Part shown: positions 16,763-24,897 of the stretch, piece after piece | Layout of the letters: each line of letters starts with the position of its first letter | How positions within the stretch are numbered: position 1 is the first letter of the stretch | DNA from: Deltaproteobacteria bacterium | GTDB taxonomy: Bacteria > UBA10199 > JACPAL01 > JAHFST01 | Assembly: GCA_023265625.1 (NCBI GenBank) | Contig: JAHFST010000004.1 | Coordinates: forward strand, 1 to 64,000 | Direction of reading: 5' to 3' | Length of the DNA stretch: 64,000 nt | Translations under genes and position numbers: made by a program | The notes under the pieces: generated by a model | Seen by the model: only the letters and a program-made list of their open reading frames with translations | The model's database searches: none | What the model was told of the DNA's origin: nothing

Positions 16763-18078
16763 AAAAAAATCTCTCATGGGGCCGTTATCCCCAGGTTCAA
16801 CCTCGAGCCACGCTGCCGATTCTCTGGCAAAGCGACCTACCCCATCTCACCGGCTATCCCACCTCTGTCCTGCCGCGCGGCTTTGGTCGTAGCTATGGAG
16901 ATAGTTGTTTGAATGAAGATGGAATGTTACTCGATACAACGCCGCTGATGCGCTTGATCCACTTCGATGCGCAGCAAGGAATCATCCGGTGTGAAGCTGG
17001 TGTTTCTTTTGCCGATCTTTTACAATTTATCGTGCCGCGAGGTTGGTTCTTACCGGTCACCCCAGGAACAAAATTTATCTCCGTGGCGGGAGCGATTGCC
17101 AATGATATCCATGGCAAGAACCATCACAAGGCGGGTACCTTTGGCGCCCACGTGATCCAGTTTGAACTACTACGTTCCAATGGGGAACAACTCATTTGTT
17201 CCGCAACACAAAATACCGAACTGTATCGCGCCACGATTGGCGGGCTCGGACTGACCGGATTGATCCTGTGGGCCGAATTCAAATTGAAGCCCATCCACAA
17301 TGCCTGCATCGCCATGGAACGGATCCGGTTTGCCAACCTGGAGGAATTTTTCGCCTTGGCGAACCAGTCGGATCGGGATTACGAATACACAGTAGCCTGG
17401 GTGGATTGTCTCAGTGCAGGCCCCCAACAAGGGCGCGGCATCTTCTTCCGAGGGAATCATGCCCATGAGGGGTTTTCCAAGTCTTCAAACCACAGCTTCC
17501 GAGTGCCCTGCGATCTCCCTGATTTTTTACTCAATCGTTTCACCATGAAGATCATGAACGGCCTGATCTACTCCAGCGCACCACCCGACGAACAAAAAAT
17601 CGTGCATTACGACCCCTTCTTTTATCCCTTGGATGCGATTCACGATTGGAACCGCTGCTATGGGAAACGCGGATTTTTACAGTATCAATGCGTCATCCCT
17701 TACGGGCAACACGAAGAAACCACCCAAAAAATATTGAGCCGAGTGGCCCGTTCCGGAACGGCCTCTTTTTTGAGTGTGTTAAAATTGTTTGGGGATCAAC
17801 CTTCCCCCGGGCTCCTGTCTTTTCCCAAGCCGGGGGTCACCCTCGCGATGGATTTTGCCTTTCGCGGGACCAAGACCTTGCAACTGCTGGAAGACCTTGA
17901 TTCGATGGTTTGTGAAATGGGTGGGTTGGTGTATCCCGCCAAGGATGCCCGCATGTCGGCCGAACATTTTCAGAATTTTTTTCCACAATGGCGGGAATTT
18001 GCTCGTTTCATTGACCCAAAATTTTCTTCAAGTTTTTGGCGACGCGTAACTCAGGATTCAACCAGGAGCTCCTCATGA
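16759..18078 (+). CDS. dprE1: DprE1-like FAD-dependent decaprenylphosphoryl-ribose 2'-oxidase
   Basis: DprE1 oxidises polyprenyl-phospho-ribose at C2', the first half of the epimerisation to arabinose. The 439-residue protein has the VAO-type FAD domain (LPRGFGRSYGDSCLN, TPGTKFISVAGAIANDIHGKNHH) and the C-terminal substrate domain ending YPAKDAR, where the Lys matches the conserved mycobacterial one. The Cys that benzothiazinones modify in mycobacteria is Ala here (GVTLAMDF). It overlaps ubiA and the DprE2 gene by four bases each. Confidence 0.9.
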   Translation: MKKNLSWGRYPQVQPRATLPILWQSDLPHLTGYPTSVLPRGFGRSYGDSCLNEDGMLLDTTPLMRLIHFDAQQGIIRCEAGVSFADLLQFIVPRGWFLPVTPGTKFISVAGAIANDIHGKNHHKAGTFGAHVIQFELLRSNGEQLICSATQNTELYRATIGGLGLTGLILWAEFKLKPIHNACIAMERIRFANLEEFFALANQSDRDYEYTVAWVDCLSAGPQQGRGIFFRGNHAHEGFSKSSNHSFRVPCDLPDFLLNRFTMKIMNGLIYSSAPPDEQKIVHYDPFFYPLDAIHDWNRCYGKRGFLQYQCVIPYGQHEETTQKILSRVARSGTASFLSVLKLFGDQPSPGLLSFPKPGVTLAMDFAFRGTKTLQLLEDLDSMVCEMGGLVYPAKDARMSAEHFQNFFPQWREFARFIDPKFSSSFWRRVTQDSTRSSS

Positions 18079-18812
18079 AAAATATCCTCATCCTCGGGGC
18101 GACTTCCGCAATCGCCCAAGAGACCGCGAAACTATTTGCCGCCGAGGGGGCCAATTTCTTTTTGGTGGCTCGTCATCCGGATCGCCTGGCCGCCGTGGCG
18201 CAAGATCTGAAAGTACGGGGGGCCGCCAAGGTGGAAACGCAGGCCATCGATTTAAACCGGCTGGAACAACACGCCACCCTGCTACAATCCGCCACCAAGG
18301 CTTTGGGATCATTCGATCTCGTGCTGATGGCGCACGGCACACTACCCGATCAACACGCCTGTGAGCAAGATGTCGCCAAAACGATGGAGGCCATCCAGAC
18401 CAACACCCTCGGTCCCATCTCCCTCCTGACCCACATCGCAAACCTCTTTGAATCGCAACAGCATGGCTGCCTTGCGGTGATCAGCTCGGTCGCGGGTGAC
18501 CGGGGACGGCAGAGTAATTACGTCTACGGCATGGCCAAGGGGGGCCTCAGTATTTTTCTACAAGGTCTGCGCAATCGCCTGCACCGCTCCGGGATCCAAG
18601 TTCTGACCATCAAACCTGGTTTTGTCGACACCCCCATGACCCAACACCTCCCCAAAAACGCCCTGTTTGCGAGCCCGCAACAAGTGGCCCAGGGGATTTA
18701 TCGCGCCATCGTCAAAGGGAAAGATATCGTCTACGTACCATCTTATTGGCGTTGGATTACGTGGGTGGTGAAATCCATTCCGGAAGGGATTTTTAAAAGG
18801 CTATCGCTCTAG
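18075..18812 (+). CDS. dprE2: DprE2-like short-chain reductase (2'-keto reductase)
   Basis: From ATG 18075, overlapping the dprE1 stop as ATGA, the protein is 245 residues. It is a short-chain dehydrogenase with the NADH-binding LILGATSAIAQETAKLFA, the AHGTL segment, SSVAGDRGRQSNYVYGMAKGG (Ser-Tyr-Lys catalytic set) and KPGFVDTPMT. DprE2 reduces the 2'-keto intermediate to give polyprenyl-phospho-arabinose. Position right after dprE1 supports this over a generic SDR. Confidence 0.88.
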   Translation: MKNILILGATSAIAQETAKLFAAEGANFFLVARHPDRLAAVAQDLKVRGAAKVETQAIDLNRLEQHATLLQSATKALGSFDLVLMAHGTLPDQHACEQDVAKTMEAIQTNTLGPISLLTHIANLFESQQHGCLAVISSVAGDRGRQSNYVYGMAKGGLSIFLQGLRNRLHRSGIQVLTIKPGFVDTPMTQHLPKNALFASPQQVAQGIYRAIVKGKDIVYVPSYWRWITWVVKSIPEGIFKRLSL

Positions 18813-19192
18813 TGACCCGACCAAACGCCGTTCTTTTCCACGAGCCCCAAGCTGGCAAAATCTTGATCGAAGCTTAAGACTTGTTCACCTTTCATCGTGG
18901 CCACCGCGGCCAGAATAGCATCCGCCAAAGAAGCCTTAGAATTTCTTTGTCGTGCCTGGTGGTAGATCCGCGCGGCAAATTGCAATTCCCGTTTCTCAGG
19001 GGTGGCCAGAGACAGGGCCTCCAATTGCTCGATGATGAGTGTCACGTCTTCCGTCCTGCGCAAAAAATAACTCAAGATTTCGGCATACTGCGCGGCGAGG
19101 ATCCCGAGAGGTTCCGGCGTCAGCATCACCTTGGACGCCCGCTCGGTCCCCAAGAGCCATTCAATGGCAAAGCTGGAATCAATCCAGATCAT
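18809..19192 (-). CDS. vapC: VapC-like PIN-domain ribonuclease toxin
   Basis: From ATG 19192 the protein is 127 residues: MIWIDSSFAIEWLLG (first PIN Asp), AQYAEILSYFLRR (Glu), SLADAILAAVA (Asp) and LSFDQDFASLG (fourth acidic site). The four acidic residues form the metal centre of PIN nucleases, which cleave tRNA or rRNA. The frame remains open upstream but that reads antitoxin DNA in another frame. It overlaps the antitoxin by 14 bases. Confidence 0.85.
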   Translation of the reverse strand: MIWIDSSFAIEWLLGTERASKVMLTPEPLGILAAQYAEILSYFLRRTEDVTLIIEQLEALSLATPEKRELQFAARIYHQARQRNSKASLADAILAAVATMKGEQVLSFDQDFASLGLVEKNGVWSGH

Positions 19193-19415
19193 GATCTTGG
19201 TCAATCTCTTTGAGTTCGTTTCGGATCTCTTCCGAGGTAGGTACCTTCTCCGCAAACAGCCTAGCGGCCGCCCCAAACTGAAATCCCTGACGCTTGTTGG
19301 CCAGACGCTCCAAAACCAACTCCCGAATAATATCCGACTTGGTCTTCGCCTCTTTCTCCGCCAACCACTCCAGGGCCTGGTCAAACTTCTTGTCAGTCAC
19401 GATATTCAGCGCCAT
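19179..19415 (-). CDS. vapB: VapB-like ribbon-helix-helix antitoxin
   Basis: 78 residues. The N-terminal strand and helix (MALNIVTDKKFDQALEWLAEKEAKTKSDIIRELVLERL, here abbreviated) form a ribbon-helix-helix DNA-binding unit, and the acidic C-terminus is the usual toxin-binding tail. It precedes and overlaps the PIN toxin gene. Confidence 0.78.
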   Translation of the reverse strand: MALNIVTDKKFDQALEWLAEKEAKTKSDIIRELVLERLANKRQGFQFGAAARLFAEKVPTSEEIRNELKEIDQDHDLD

Positions 19416-19421
19416 GTATAT

Positions 19422-19450
19422 TAATTACTACATTATATATATGATGTCAA
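19422..19450 (-). promoter_or_regulatory. vapBC promoter
   Basis: On the minus strand TTGACA (19450-19445) and TAATTA (19427-19422) are 17 bases apart, close to the vapB start at 19415. The spacer is an AT-rich, partly palindromic stretch that could bind VapB. Confidence 0.55.
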
Positions 19451-19543
19451 ATAGTAAAATAACATAATAATATCAATATATTATTGTGGATTATTTTTGC
19501 TCCGTCTTTGAATTTATTTTACTCCGTCTTCAAACAAAAAAGA

Positions 19544-20947
19544 TCAAACACGAAGCCCTTCCGACCAACGGTGACCGTAATCCGCTACGATACTCGCATG
19601 CAGCTCCGGTTCAATGTTGTGGCCGGAAACGACCAAGACAACGGGGCGCCCGGGCTGTTGGGTATTGAGTCCGCCAAAGAGCATGGCGGCGGTGGAGAGG
19701 ATTCCGGCGCCTTCTGCCCTAATCCCTAATTCTCTCCAAAAAAAGGCCAGTGTCTTATCAATGTCTGCTTCCTGCACCACCAAGGATCTTTCCTTGGGAA
19801 CAGCCTTTTGAATAACCGGCCAATTGACATGCCCCACCTCAAGCAAGGCGGTCCCTTCCGCATGGGTATCACGATGTTCCCCCATATCCGGAGCCGAGAT
19901 CCTGCGTCCCGCTTGCAAGGATTGATGGATGTAATGATGACTCTCGGACTCAACGACATAAATTTTATGCCGGGGGAGGGCCAAGGATAGTCCAGAGAGT
20001 AGTCCACCGCCACCACCGGGAACCACCAGGGAGACATCCTTCATTTTAAATCCCAGGGCCGCTAGCTGCAGACTCAGTTCAATCCCAATGGCCCCTTGTC
20101 CTTCCGCCACCGCCACATGATCATACGCGTGGATCAAAAAACGCGTCTCCGGGGTCTCCGCCATTCTCCTTCTCGCCTCGGCCACCGCTTGTTCAAATGT
20201 CTCTCCCAAACGCCTGACTTCACCGCCAAAATCTCGATTCATCTTCTCCTTCAAGGGAGAGACATGATTCGGCAGGATGGCGACAACCTGTTCAATACCC
20301 AGATTATGCATCCCGAGGATCGTCCCAAGTGAGGCATTGCCATGGGAGCCAATCCCCACCCGAATCGCCTTGGGATCCTTCCCGGCCAGGATCAAGATCA
20401 CCGCCGCATTGGTCCCACCATAAATCTTGTAAGAGCCCACCAGCGTTTGATTGGCCATTTTGAGATAGACGGGGCGTTTCAGAATCTTGGAGAGTTCCGC
20501 ACAATAGATCAGCGGCGTCGGTTGCACGAGATAACGGGGTCCGTTGATCCCCGGTTGAGGGGCCGGCTCGATGCCTAATTGTGTCAGGAGTCCGCGAATG
20601 AAGGTTGGTTGAATATGTTGATAGGCCTCAAGAATTCCATCTCGGGTCATGGCTCCACCACCACGAATCACATTGGCTAGATGCTCTTTGACCGCTGCCG
20701 GGAAACCATCCTCTTGCACCAATTGACCCGCAATCCGACCACGGACAAAGAGGAGTTCGTCGCGTATCTTGGAAGGGTGCCAATCAGGCTGGGCGTTAAC
20801 CTCGCGAACACGCTCGATGAGCCCCGCATCCACCCCACCCTGTTGCCACTCGTTACAACTATCGGCGATCCACTTTGCACTGCCAGTGCCCTGGGCCATC
20901 GCCATCACAACATGACTCACGGCAAGAGATTTATCGTAGAGGCTCAT
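19544..20947 (-). CDS. Fold-type II PLP enzyme (threonine dehydratase/synthase-like) with an unusual N-terminus
   Basis: From ATG 20947 the protein is 467 residues. The C-terminal about 330 residues are a fold-type II PLP domain: the lysine in VGSYKIYGGTNAA, the GIGSHGNASLGTILGMHNLG cofactor loop, and PGGGGGLLSGLSLAL. The closest general type is IlvA/threonine synthase. About 110-130 N-terminal residues precede it and match nothing I know. A sigma-28-like box (20964-20991) lies just upstream and overlaps an alternative ATG at 20968, which is why I chose 20947. The substrate is unknown. Confidence 0.7.
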   Translation of the reverse strand: MSLYDKSLAVSHVVMAMAQGTGSAKWIADSCNEWQQGGVDAGLIERVREVNAQPDWHPSKIRDELLFVRGRIAGQLVQEDGFPAAVKEHLANVIRGGGAMTRDGILEAYQHIQPTFIRGLLTQLGIEPAPQPGINGPRYLVQPTPLIYCAELSKILKRPVYLKMANQTLVGSYKIYGGTNAAVILILAGKDPKAIRVGIGSHGNASLGTILGMHNLGIEQVVAILPNHVSPLKEKMNRDFGGEVRRLGETFEQAVAEARRRMAETPETRFLIHAYDHVAVAEGQGAIGIELSLQLAALGFKMKDVSLVVPGGGGGLLSGLSLALPRHKIYVVESESHHYIHQSLQAGRRISAPDMGEHRDTHAEGTALLEVGHVNWPVIQKAVPKERSLVVQEADIDKTLAFFWRELGIRAEGAGILSTAAMLFGGLNTQQPGRPVVLVVSGHNIEPELHASIVADYGHRWSEGLRV

Positions 20948-20963
20948 AAGATTAAGATACTGA

Positions 20964-20991
20964 TCCATCGTCAGGTAGGCAAGGAAGTTGC
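20964..20991 (-). promoter_or_regulatory. Sigma-28-like promoter, PLP enzyme gene
   Basis: Minus strand: GCAA (20991-20988), 15-base spacer, GACGATGGA (20972-20964). The same layout precedes nine other genes in the window. Its -10 differs from the consensus GCCGATAAT at four positions, making it one of the weaker members. Confidence 0.5.
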
Positions 20992-21009
20992 GAAATATTT
21001 TCAAAACGT

Positions 21010-21249
21010 ATGTTGGCTCGTATTTTGCTTACTTCATTTCCCGTGAAGCTCAATCCAACACAACGCTCAAAGCTAGCCGATTTATTGTTCGATCTTGCCA
21101 AGATCATTTTTGGGGGTTCCGTGTTAGGCCCCTTTTTGAATGCAGGAGATCGAGCGATTAGCGCAGTGGCCATTGTTATTGGGACTTTCCTGGCATCTAT
21201 TCTACTGTATCAGGGATTGACTTTACTTAAGAATGGGGAGGATAATTAG
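21010..21249 (+). CDS. Small membrane protein, unknown
   Basis: 79 residues. A charged N-terminal half (NPTQRSKLADLLFDLAKIIFGGSVLGPFLNA) leads into one or two membrane helices (AISAVAIVIGTFLASILLYQGLTLL). It lies directly before an even smaller membrane protein gene and upstream of the sigma-54 sctV promoter, divergent from the PLP enzyme gene. I do not recognise the family. Confidence 0.5.
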   Translation: MLARILLTSFPVKLNPTQRSKLADLLFDLAKIIFGGSVLGPFLNAGDRAISAVAIVIGTFLASILLYQGLTLLKNGEDN

Positions 21250-21252
21250 TTT

Positions 21253-21354
21253 ATGCTGATGTTTCTTTTTGGAGCCGCTTTGATCACAGCCTTGGCCAGT
21301 ATCGTGGTCTACCTCGATAAACGATCTCAGAAAAAAGAACGCAGAGTGCTCTGA
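21253..21354 (+). CDS. Very small single-span membrane protein
   Basis: 33 residues, MLMFLFGAALITALASIVVYLDKRSQKKERRVL in outline: one membrane helix followed by a basic tail. It starts three bases after the preceding small membrane protein gene and is probably translated with it. It stops exactly where the tandem palindromes begin. Function unknown; real status rests on position and composition only. Confidence 0.4.
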   Translation: MLMFLFGAALITALASIVVYLDKRSQKKERRVL

Positions 21355-21395
21355 CCGTCCGAATTTCGGACGGTACCGACCGAAATTCGGACGGT
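21354..21395 (+). promoter_or_regulatory. Tandem 21-bp palindromes upstream of sctV, likely activator sites
   Basis: Site 1 (21354-21374) is ACCGTCCGAA-T-TTCGGACGGT, a perfect inverted repeat. Site 2 (21375-21395) is ACCGACCGAA-A-TTCGGACGGT, with one mismatch. Centres are 21 bp apart, two helical turns, and about 60-80 bp upstream of the -24/-12 promoter. That is the usual arrangement of binding sites for a sigma-54 enhancer-binding protein. No T-run follows, which argues against a terminator. Confidence 0.75.
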
Positions 21396-21434
21396 TCTGC
21401 ATTTCCTCGATACACAAACAAGCACACTTTTCGT

Positions 21435-21451
21435 TTGGCACAATCCTTGCT
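21435..21451 (+). promoter_or_regulatory. Sigma-54 promoter of the sctV operon
   Basis: TTGGCACAATCCTTGCT fits TGGCAC-N5-TTGCW, with GG and GC separated by exactly 10 bases. Transcription would start around 21461-21463, only a few bases before the ATG at 21465. Confidence 0.85.
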
Positions 21452-21464
21452 TTAGCAGGACCGT

Positions 21465-23426
21465 ATGGCGTTGCAAGAATCCAAACTTTTTGCCAAGACG
21501 GGGGGCCTGCTCCTGGTGGGGGTCACGCTCAGTATCCTGAGCATGCTCCTGCTCCCCATCCCGCCCCTGCTCTTGGATACCTTTTGGGCCTTTAATCTCA
21601 CCGGGGCCCTGGTCCTCCTGCTGGTCTCCTTTCATGTCTCCGACCCGTTACATCTCGCCTCGCTCCCAACGATCCTGCTGGGATCCACCCTGTTCCGCTT
21701 GTCTCTCGAGATCGCCTCCTCGCGCCTGATCCTGACTACGGGAGACGCGGGGCAACTGATCCGCAGCTTTGGGGAACTGGCCGCCGCCGGTAACTTAGTG
21801 GTCGGCCTGGTGATCTTTCTCATTGTCACGTTTGTGCAATTTGTCGTGATCGCCAAGGGCTCGGAGCGAGTCGCGGAGGTCTCGGCCCGGTTTCATCTGG
21901 ATGCCTTGCCGGGGCGGCAGATGAGCATCGATGCCGACCTGCGCAACGGGATGGTCACCGCGGAGGAGGCCAAAAAGGCGCGCGAGCGGCTCCGCCAGGA
22001 ATCAAAACTCTTTGGGGCGCTCGATGGGGCGATGAAATTTGTCAAGGGGGACGCGATCGCGGGACTCTTCATCACGGGCATTAACCTACTCGGGGGCATC
22101 ACCCTCGGGGTGTTCGAACAGGACCTCTCCATTGCCCAATCCTTATCCCACTATAGTCTCCTGACTATCGGCAGCGGCCTGATCTCGCAGATCCCCTCCC
22201 TCTTGGTCTCCATGGCGGCCGGGGTCGTCCTGACACGCGGCACCTCCGAAGGACACTCGCATCTGGGGAATGAGATCTCGGCACAAATTCTGAGACAGCC
22301 CAAGGCCTTGGGCGTTGGGGCCCTGCTCGTGGCCGTCCTGGGGCTGATCCCTGGATTTCCCGGTCTCACTTTTTTCGGGCTTTCCCTGACGCTCGGTGGA
22401 TTCGCCTTGGCCAAACACCGCCTTCAGAATCGGACGGAACAGGCCATGCAACAACTTCAGGCGCAAAAGAGGATCCCGATTCCCAGTCACTCCTTACCCA
22501 TCACCTTAGTGGTCTCGGCAACATTGCAGGAACGCTTGTCAGCCACACCCGAATGGTCCCGCTTCTCCGACCATCTCCTGCCCCACTTGATTCAGCAACT
22601 CTCGGAGGACGTGGGGATTAACCTCCCCCTTCCCAAGGTTTTAACCGCCGCCCCACACGAAATGATCCACAAGGATTATCTCATCAAGGTTCAGGAACTC
22701 CCTGTCTTGACGGGCATCGTTACCACCGCAGGCGCTCCAGAAGAGCTCCTGATTCACTTGGCAAAAATGCTGCGGCGCTTTGCCCCGAAATTTCTGACCA
22801 TGCAGGAGGTGAAAAATCGCGTCAAACAATTGGAGGCCAGCGCGCCGGATCTCGTCCAGGAAACCATCCCGCGCCTGATCACCCTGCATAAATTGACCGA
22901 TGTGTTGCAACGCCTGGTCCAAGAATGGATCCCCATCAAAGACCTGCAGCGCATCCTGCATGAATTGACCCTGCTCAACCCCGAACAGAAGGACCCCGTC
23001 ACCCTGACGGAATTGTTGCGTACCAGTCTGAAGGATCAGATCTCTTACCGATTTGCCGGTCCCGATAAAACCATCCCGCTCTTCTTGCTGTCGCAAGAGA
23101 TTGAAGAATTGGTGCTGCACTCCATCCAAAGAAACGATCAAGAGGCCTATCTAACCCTCCCGCCACAACAACTGGAGGCGATTGTTCACGCCATCGGTCA
23201 GAAGATGATGCGACCCGACGGCCGTCATGCCCGCGCCATCCTTTTGACCCGGCCGGAGGTGCGGCGTTTTGTCCGCAGGATGATTGAGGGGAAATACCAC
23301 CAAATACCCGTCCTCTCGTTTCAGGAACTAGACCCCGAGGTGGTGCTGCGCCCGCTGGGAAAAATTGAGCTGCAAGAATCGTTACATCAACCCTGTGAAT
23401 TAAAGGAGGTCGCTCGCTATGGATAA
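21465..23426 (+). CDS. sctV: Type III secretion export gate protein (SctV/FlhA family)
   Basis: SctV forms the nonameric ring under the type III export gate and hands substrates to it. The 653-residue protein has eight N-terminal membrane segments (to about residue 320), the FHIPEP-type block RFHLDALPGRQMSIDADLRNG (about 142-162) and LFGALDGAMKFVKGDAIAGL. A cytosolic domain (about 340-653) includes VGINLPLPKV and the TEVKNRV-like EVKNRVKQLE. GAMKFVKGDAIAG favours the injectisome branch over flagellar FlhA. The cytosolic tail is a little short. No other secretion component is in the window. A sigma-54 promoter and tandem palindromes precede it, and five small genes follow as an operon. Confidence 0.9.
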   Translation: MALQESKLFAKTGGLLLVGVTLSILSMLLLPIPPLLLDTFWAFNLTGALVLLLVSFHVSDPLHLASLPTILLGSTLFRLSLEIASSRLILTTGDAGQLIRSFGELAAAGNLVVGLVIFLIVTFVQFVVIAKGSERVAEVSARFHLDALPGRQMSIDADLRNGMVTAEEAKKARERLRQESKLFGALDGAMKFVKGDAIAGLFITGINLLGGITLGVFEQDLSIAQSLSHYSLLTIGSGLISQIPSLLVSMAAGVVLTRGTSEGHSHLGNEISAQILRQPKALGVGALLVAVLGLIPGFPGLTFFGLSLTLGGFALAKHRLQNRTEQAMQQLQAQKRIPIPSHSLPITLVVSATLQERLSATPEWSRFSDHLLPHLIQQLSEDVGINLPLPKVLTAAPHEMIHKDYLIKVQELPVLTGIVTTAGAPEELLIHLAKMLRRFAPKFLTMQEVKNRVKQLEASAPDLVQETIPRLITLHKLTDVLQRLVQEWIPIKDLQRILHELTLLNPEQKDPVTLTELLRTSLKDQISYRFAGPDKTIPLFLLSQEIEELVLHSIQRNDQEAYLTLPPQQLEAIVHAIGQKMMRPDGRHARAILLTRPEVRRFVRRMIEGKYHQIPVLSFQELDPEVVLRPLGKIELQESLHQPCELKEVARYG

Positions 23427-23688
23427 AAATAACCGCACCAAAGATCGTATGGAACAAACACTGGCTGCCTATGAGACCAGTGAACAAGAGCTCCGGTCTC
23501 ACTGGCTTTGGTCGCTCTGCCAGATTGCCCCGGGAGATTGGGAGACGCTGATCCGCCGCTTGGAAGATCGATGTCAGGGGATCATGGATCTATCAAATCT
23601 AAAGGCCCAAGCCCGCACCACTCTTGAGTCACAGAGAACACCACCACCTAAGATGCCAACAATCTCACTAAACTATTTAAGGGTTTAA
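23419..23688 (+). CDS. Small helical protein co-translated with sctV
   Basis: 89 residues, mostly helical and charged (RMEQTLAAYETSEQELRSHWLW, then PGDWETLIRRLEDRCQG). It overlaps the sctV stop by eight bases and has GGAGG ten bases before its ATG. Position next to an export-gate gene suggests a small secretion accessory or chaperone, but no motif proves this. Confidence 0.55.
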   Translation: MDKNNRTKDRMEQTLAAYETSEQELRSHWLWSLCQIAPGDWETLIRRLEDRCQGIMDLSNLKAQARTTLESQRTPPPKMPTISLNYLRV

Positions 23689-23709
23689 CACTTAACCGAG
23701 GAGAATTTT

Positions 23710-24873
23710 ATGCAAACCAGTCCCGTATCCGCCGCCCCCGCCTTGGGCATTGACGGCAACCTGTTTGGCAGTTCCGGCATCGACACCACCCTCTACGTCC
23801 AGCTCCTGCTGGTAAATGACTATGACGGCCAGATGAAGGATGCCGCCAAGGAGATCCGAATCAGCAGTAAACTCAAAGAGGCCTATCGCACCCACAAGGT
23901 AAAAATTAACGCACTCTTAGCCAAGCCCAAAGATAAGGACGGGAAGATTGAATTAAATCAAGAAGAATTAACCCTCCTCAACTCCAAACCCTTCTTCAGT
24001 TGGGACAAGGACGCCAATCAAGGGACTGGCGGGGTTCAAAGCACTTTCCAAAACGGAGACATCAAGGGACAAAACTCCAAATACGAAACCGTGGATAACA
24101 GCAAAGGCCCGATCATCGCCACCAACGAACAGGCCAGGGTGGAGGGAGATCCGCATTTCTTTGACCCCGACATGCAAGGGGGACATTGGGATTTTCAAGG
24201 GATTGCGGGGCACTACTACAACTACCTGACCGACACCAACCTCCAGGTGAGCGCGCAACATAAGCAGGCCGGCGGTAATACAACGGTCATTGATAACATG
24301 CGCTTCACCCTCGACTCCCCGGGGCACACCTTTGACATCCGTGCCAACGCCAATGGCACCGTCACCGTGGATGGTCAGGCGTTAACCAATCAACAGACCC
24401 TGCAAATCCCACCGCAGGGTTCCGTGCAACTTGCGGGCAATCAATTGACCGTCATCACCCCTGAGTACATCATCACCGCCTCGCTCAACGGGGGCAATAT
24501 CGATGCCCAATTTGCCACACGAGAACAGGGTGTCTGGGCCGATGGGAGGGCCCCGACAGGTCTGGTCGGTCAGCAGTTTGATGAGGACAAGGCGGGCGTA
24601 AAGGGAACAGAGCAACAACTTGAGAGAACTTACAACATCGCGGCCCCCGCCGCGCCAGCGCCAGAAACCGTGAAGGTGGAAAAGGATGCGGTGGAAGGCG
24701 AGTTGGAACGCATCAGCGGCGAGATCGATAATATCAACGGCAACGGGGAGATGATCAGTCTCACCCTGCAACAACTCACCAATCAGCGCAAGACCGCGTT
24801 TGAGACCGTCTCCAACATCCTGAGTAAATCAGGCGAGACGGCCAACAACATCGCAAGAAACATCGCCCGGTAG
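23710..24873 (+). CDS. Protein with a GDPH-type VWD/DUF1521-like domain, candidate type III substrate
   Basis: 387 residues with no signal peptide. Residues 1-140 are polar. GDPH lies at 146-149 and opens a VWD-like domain (GDPHF, HWDFQGIAGHYYNYL, then GVWADGRAPTGLVGQQFD near 275). The tail (about 315-387) is helical and rich in Asn/Gln/Glu. GDPH marks autocatalytic Asp-Pro cleavage in mucin VWD domains and in the DUF1521 domain of the rhizobial type III effector NopE1. Being third in the sctV operon makes a self-cleaving secreted protein plausible. GAGGAG precedes the ATG. Confidence 0.65.
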   Translation: MQTSPVSAAPALGIDGNLFGSSGIDTTLYVQLLLVNDYDGQMKDAAKEIRISSKLKEAYRTHKVKINALLAKPKDKDGKIELNQEELTLLNSKPFFSWDKDANQGTGGVQSTFQNGDIKGQNSKYETVDNSKGPIIATNEQARVEGDPHFFDPDMQGGHWDFQGIAGHYYNYLTDTNLQVSAQHKQAGGNTTVIDNMRFTLDSPGHTFDIRANANGTVTVDGQALTNQQTLQIPPQGSVQLAGNQLTVITPEYIITASLNGGNIDAQFATREQGVWADGRAPTGLVGQQFDEDKAGVKGTEQQLERTYNIAAPAAPAPETVKVEKDAVEGELERISGEIDNINGNGEMISLTLQQLTNQRKTAFETVSNILSKSGETANNIARNIAR

Positions 24874-24897
24874 ATCACTCAGTTAAGGAGGAGAGTT

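Noticed and set aside
21354-21395. Tandem palindromes as a rho-independent terminator of the small membrane gene
   Set aside because: No T-run follows either palindrome, and two sites with 21-bp centre spacing at activator distance from a sigma-54 promoter fit regulatory sites better.
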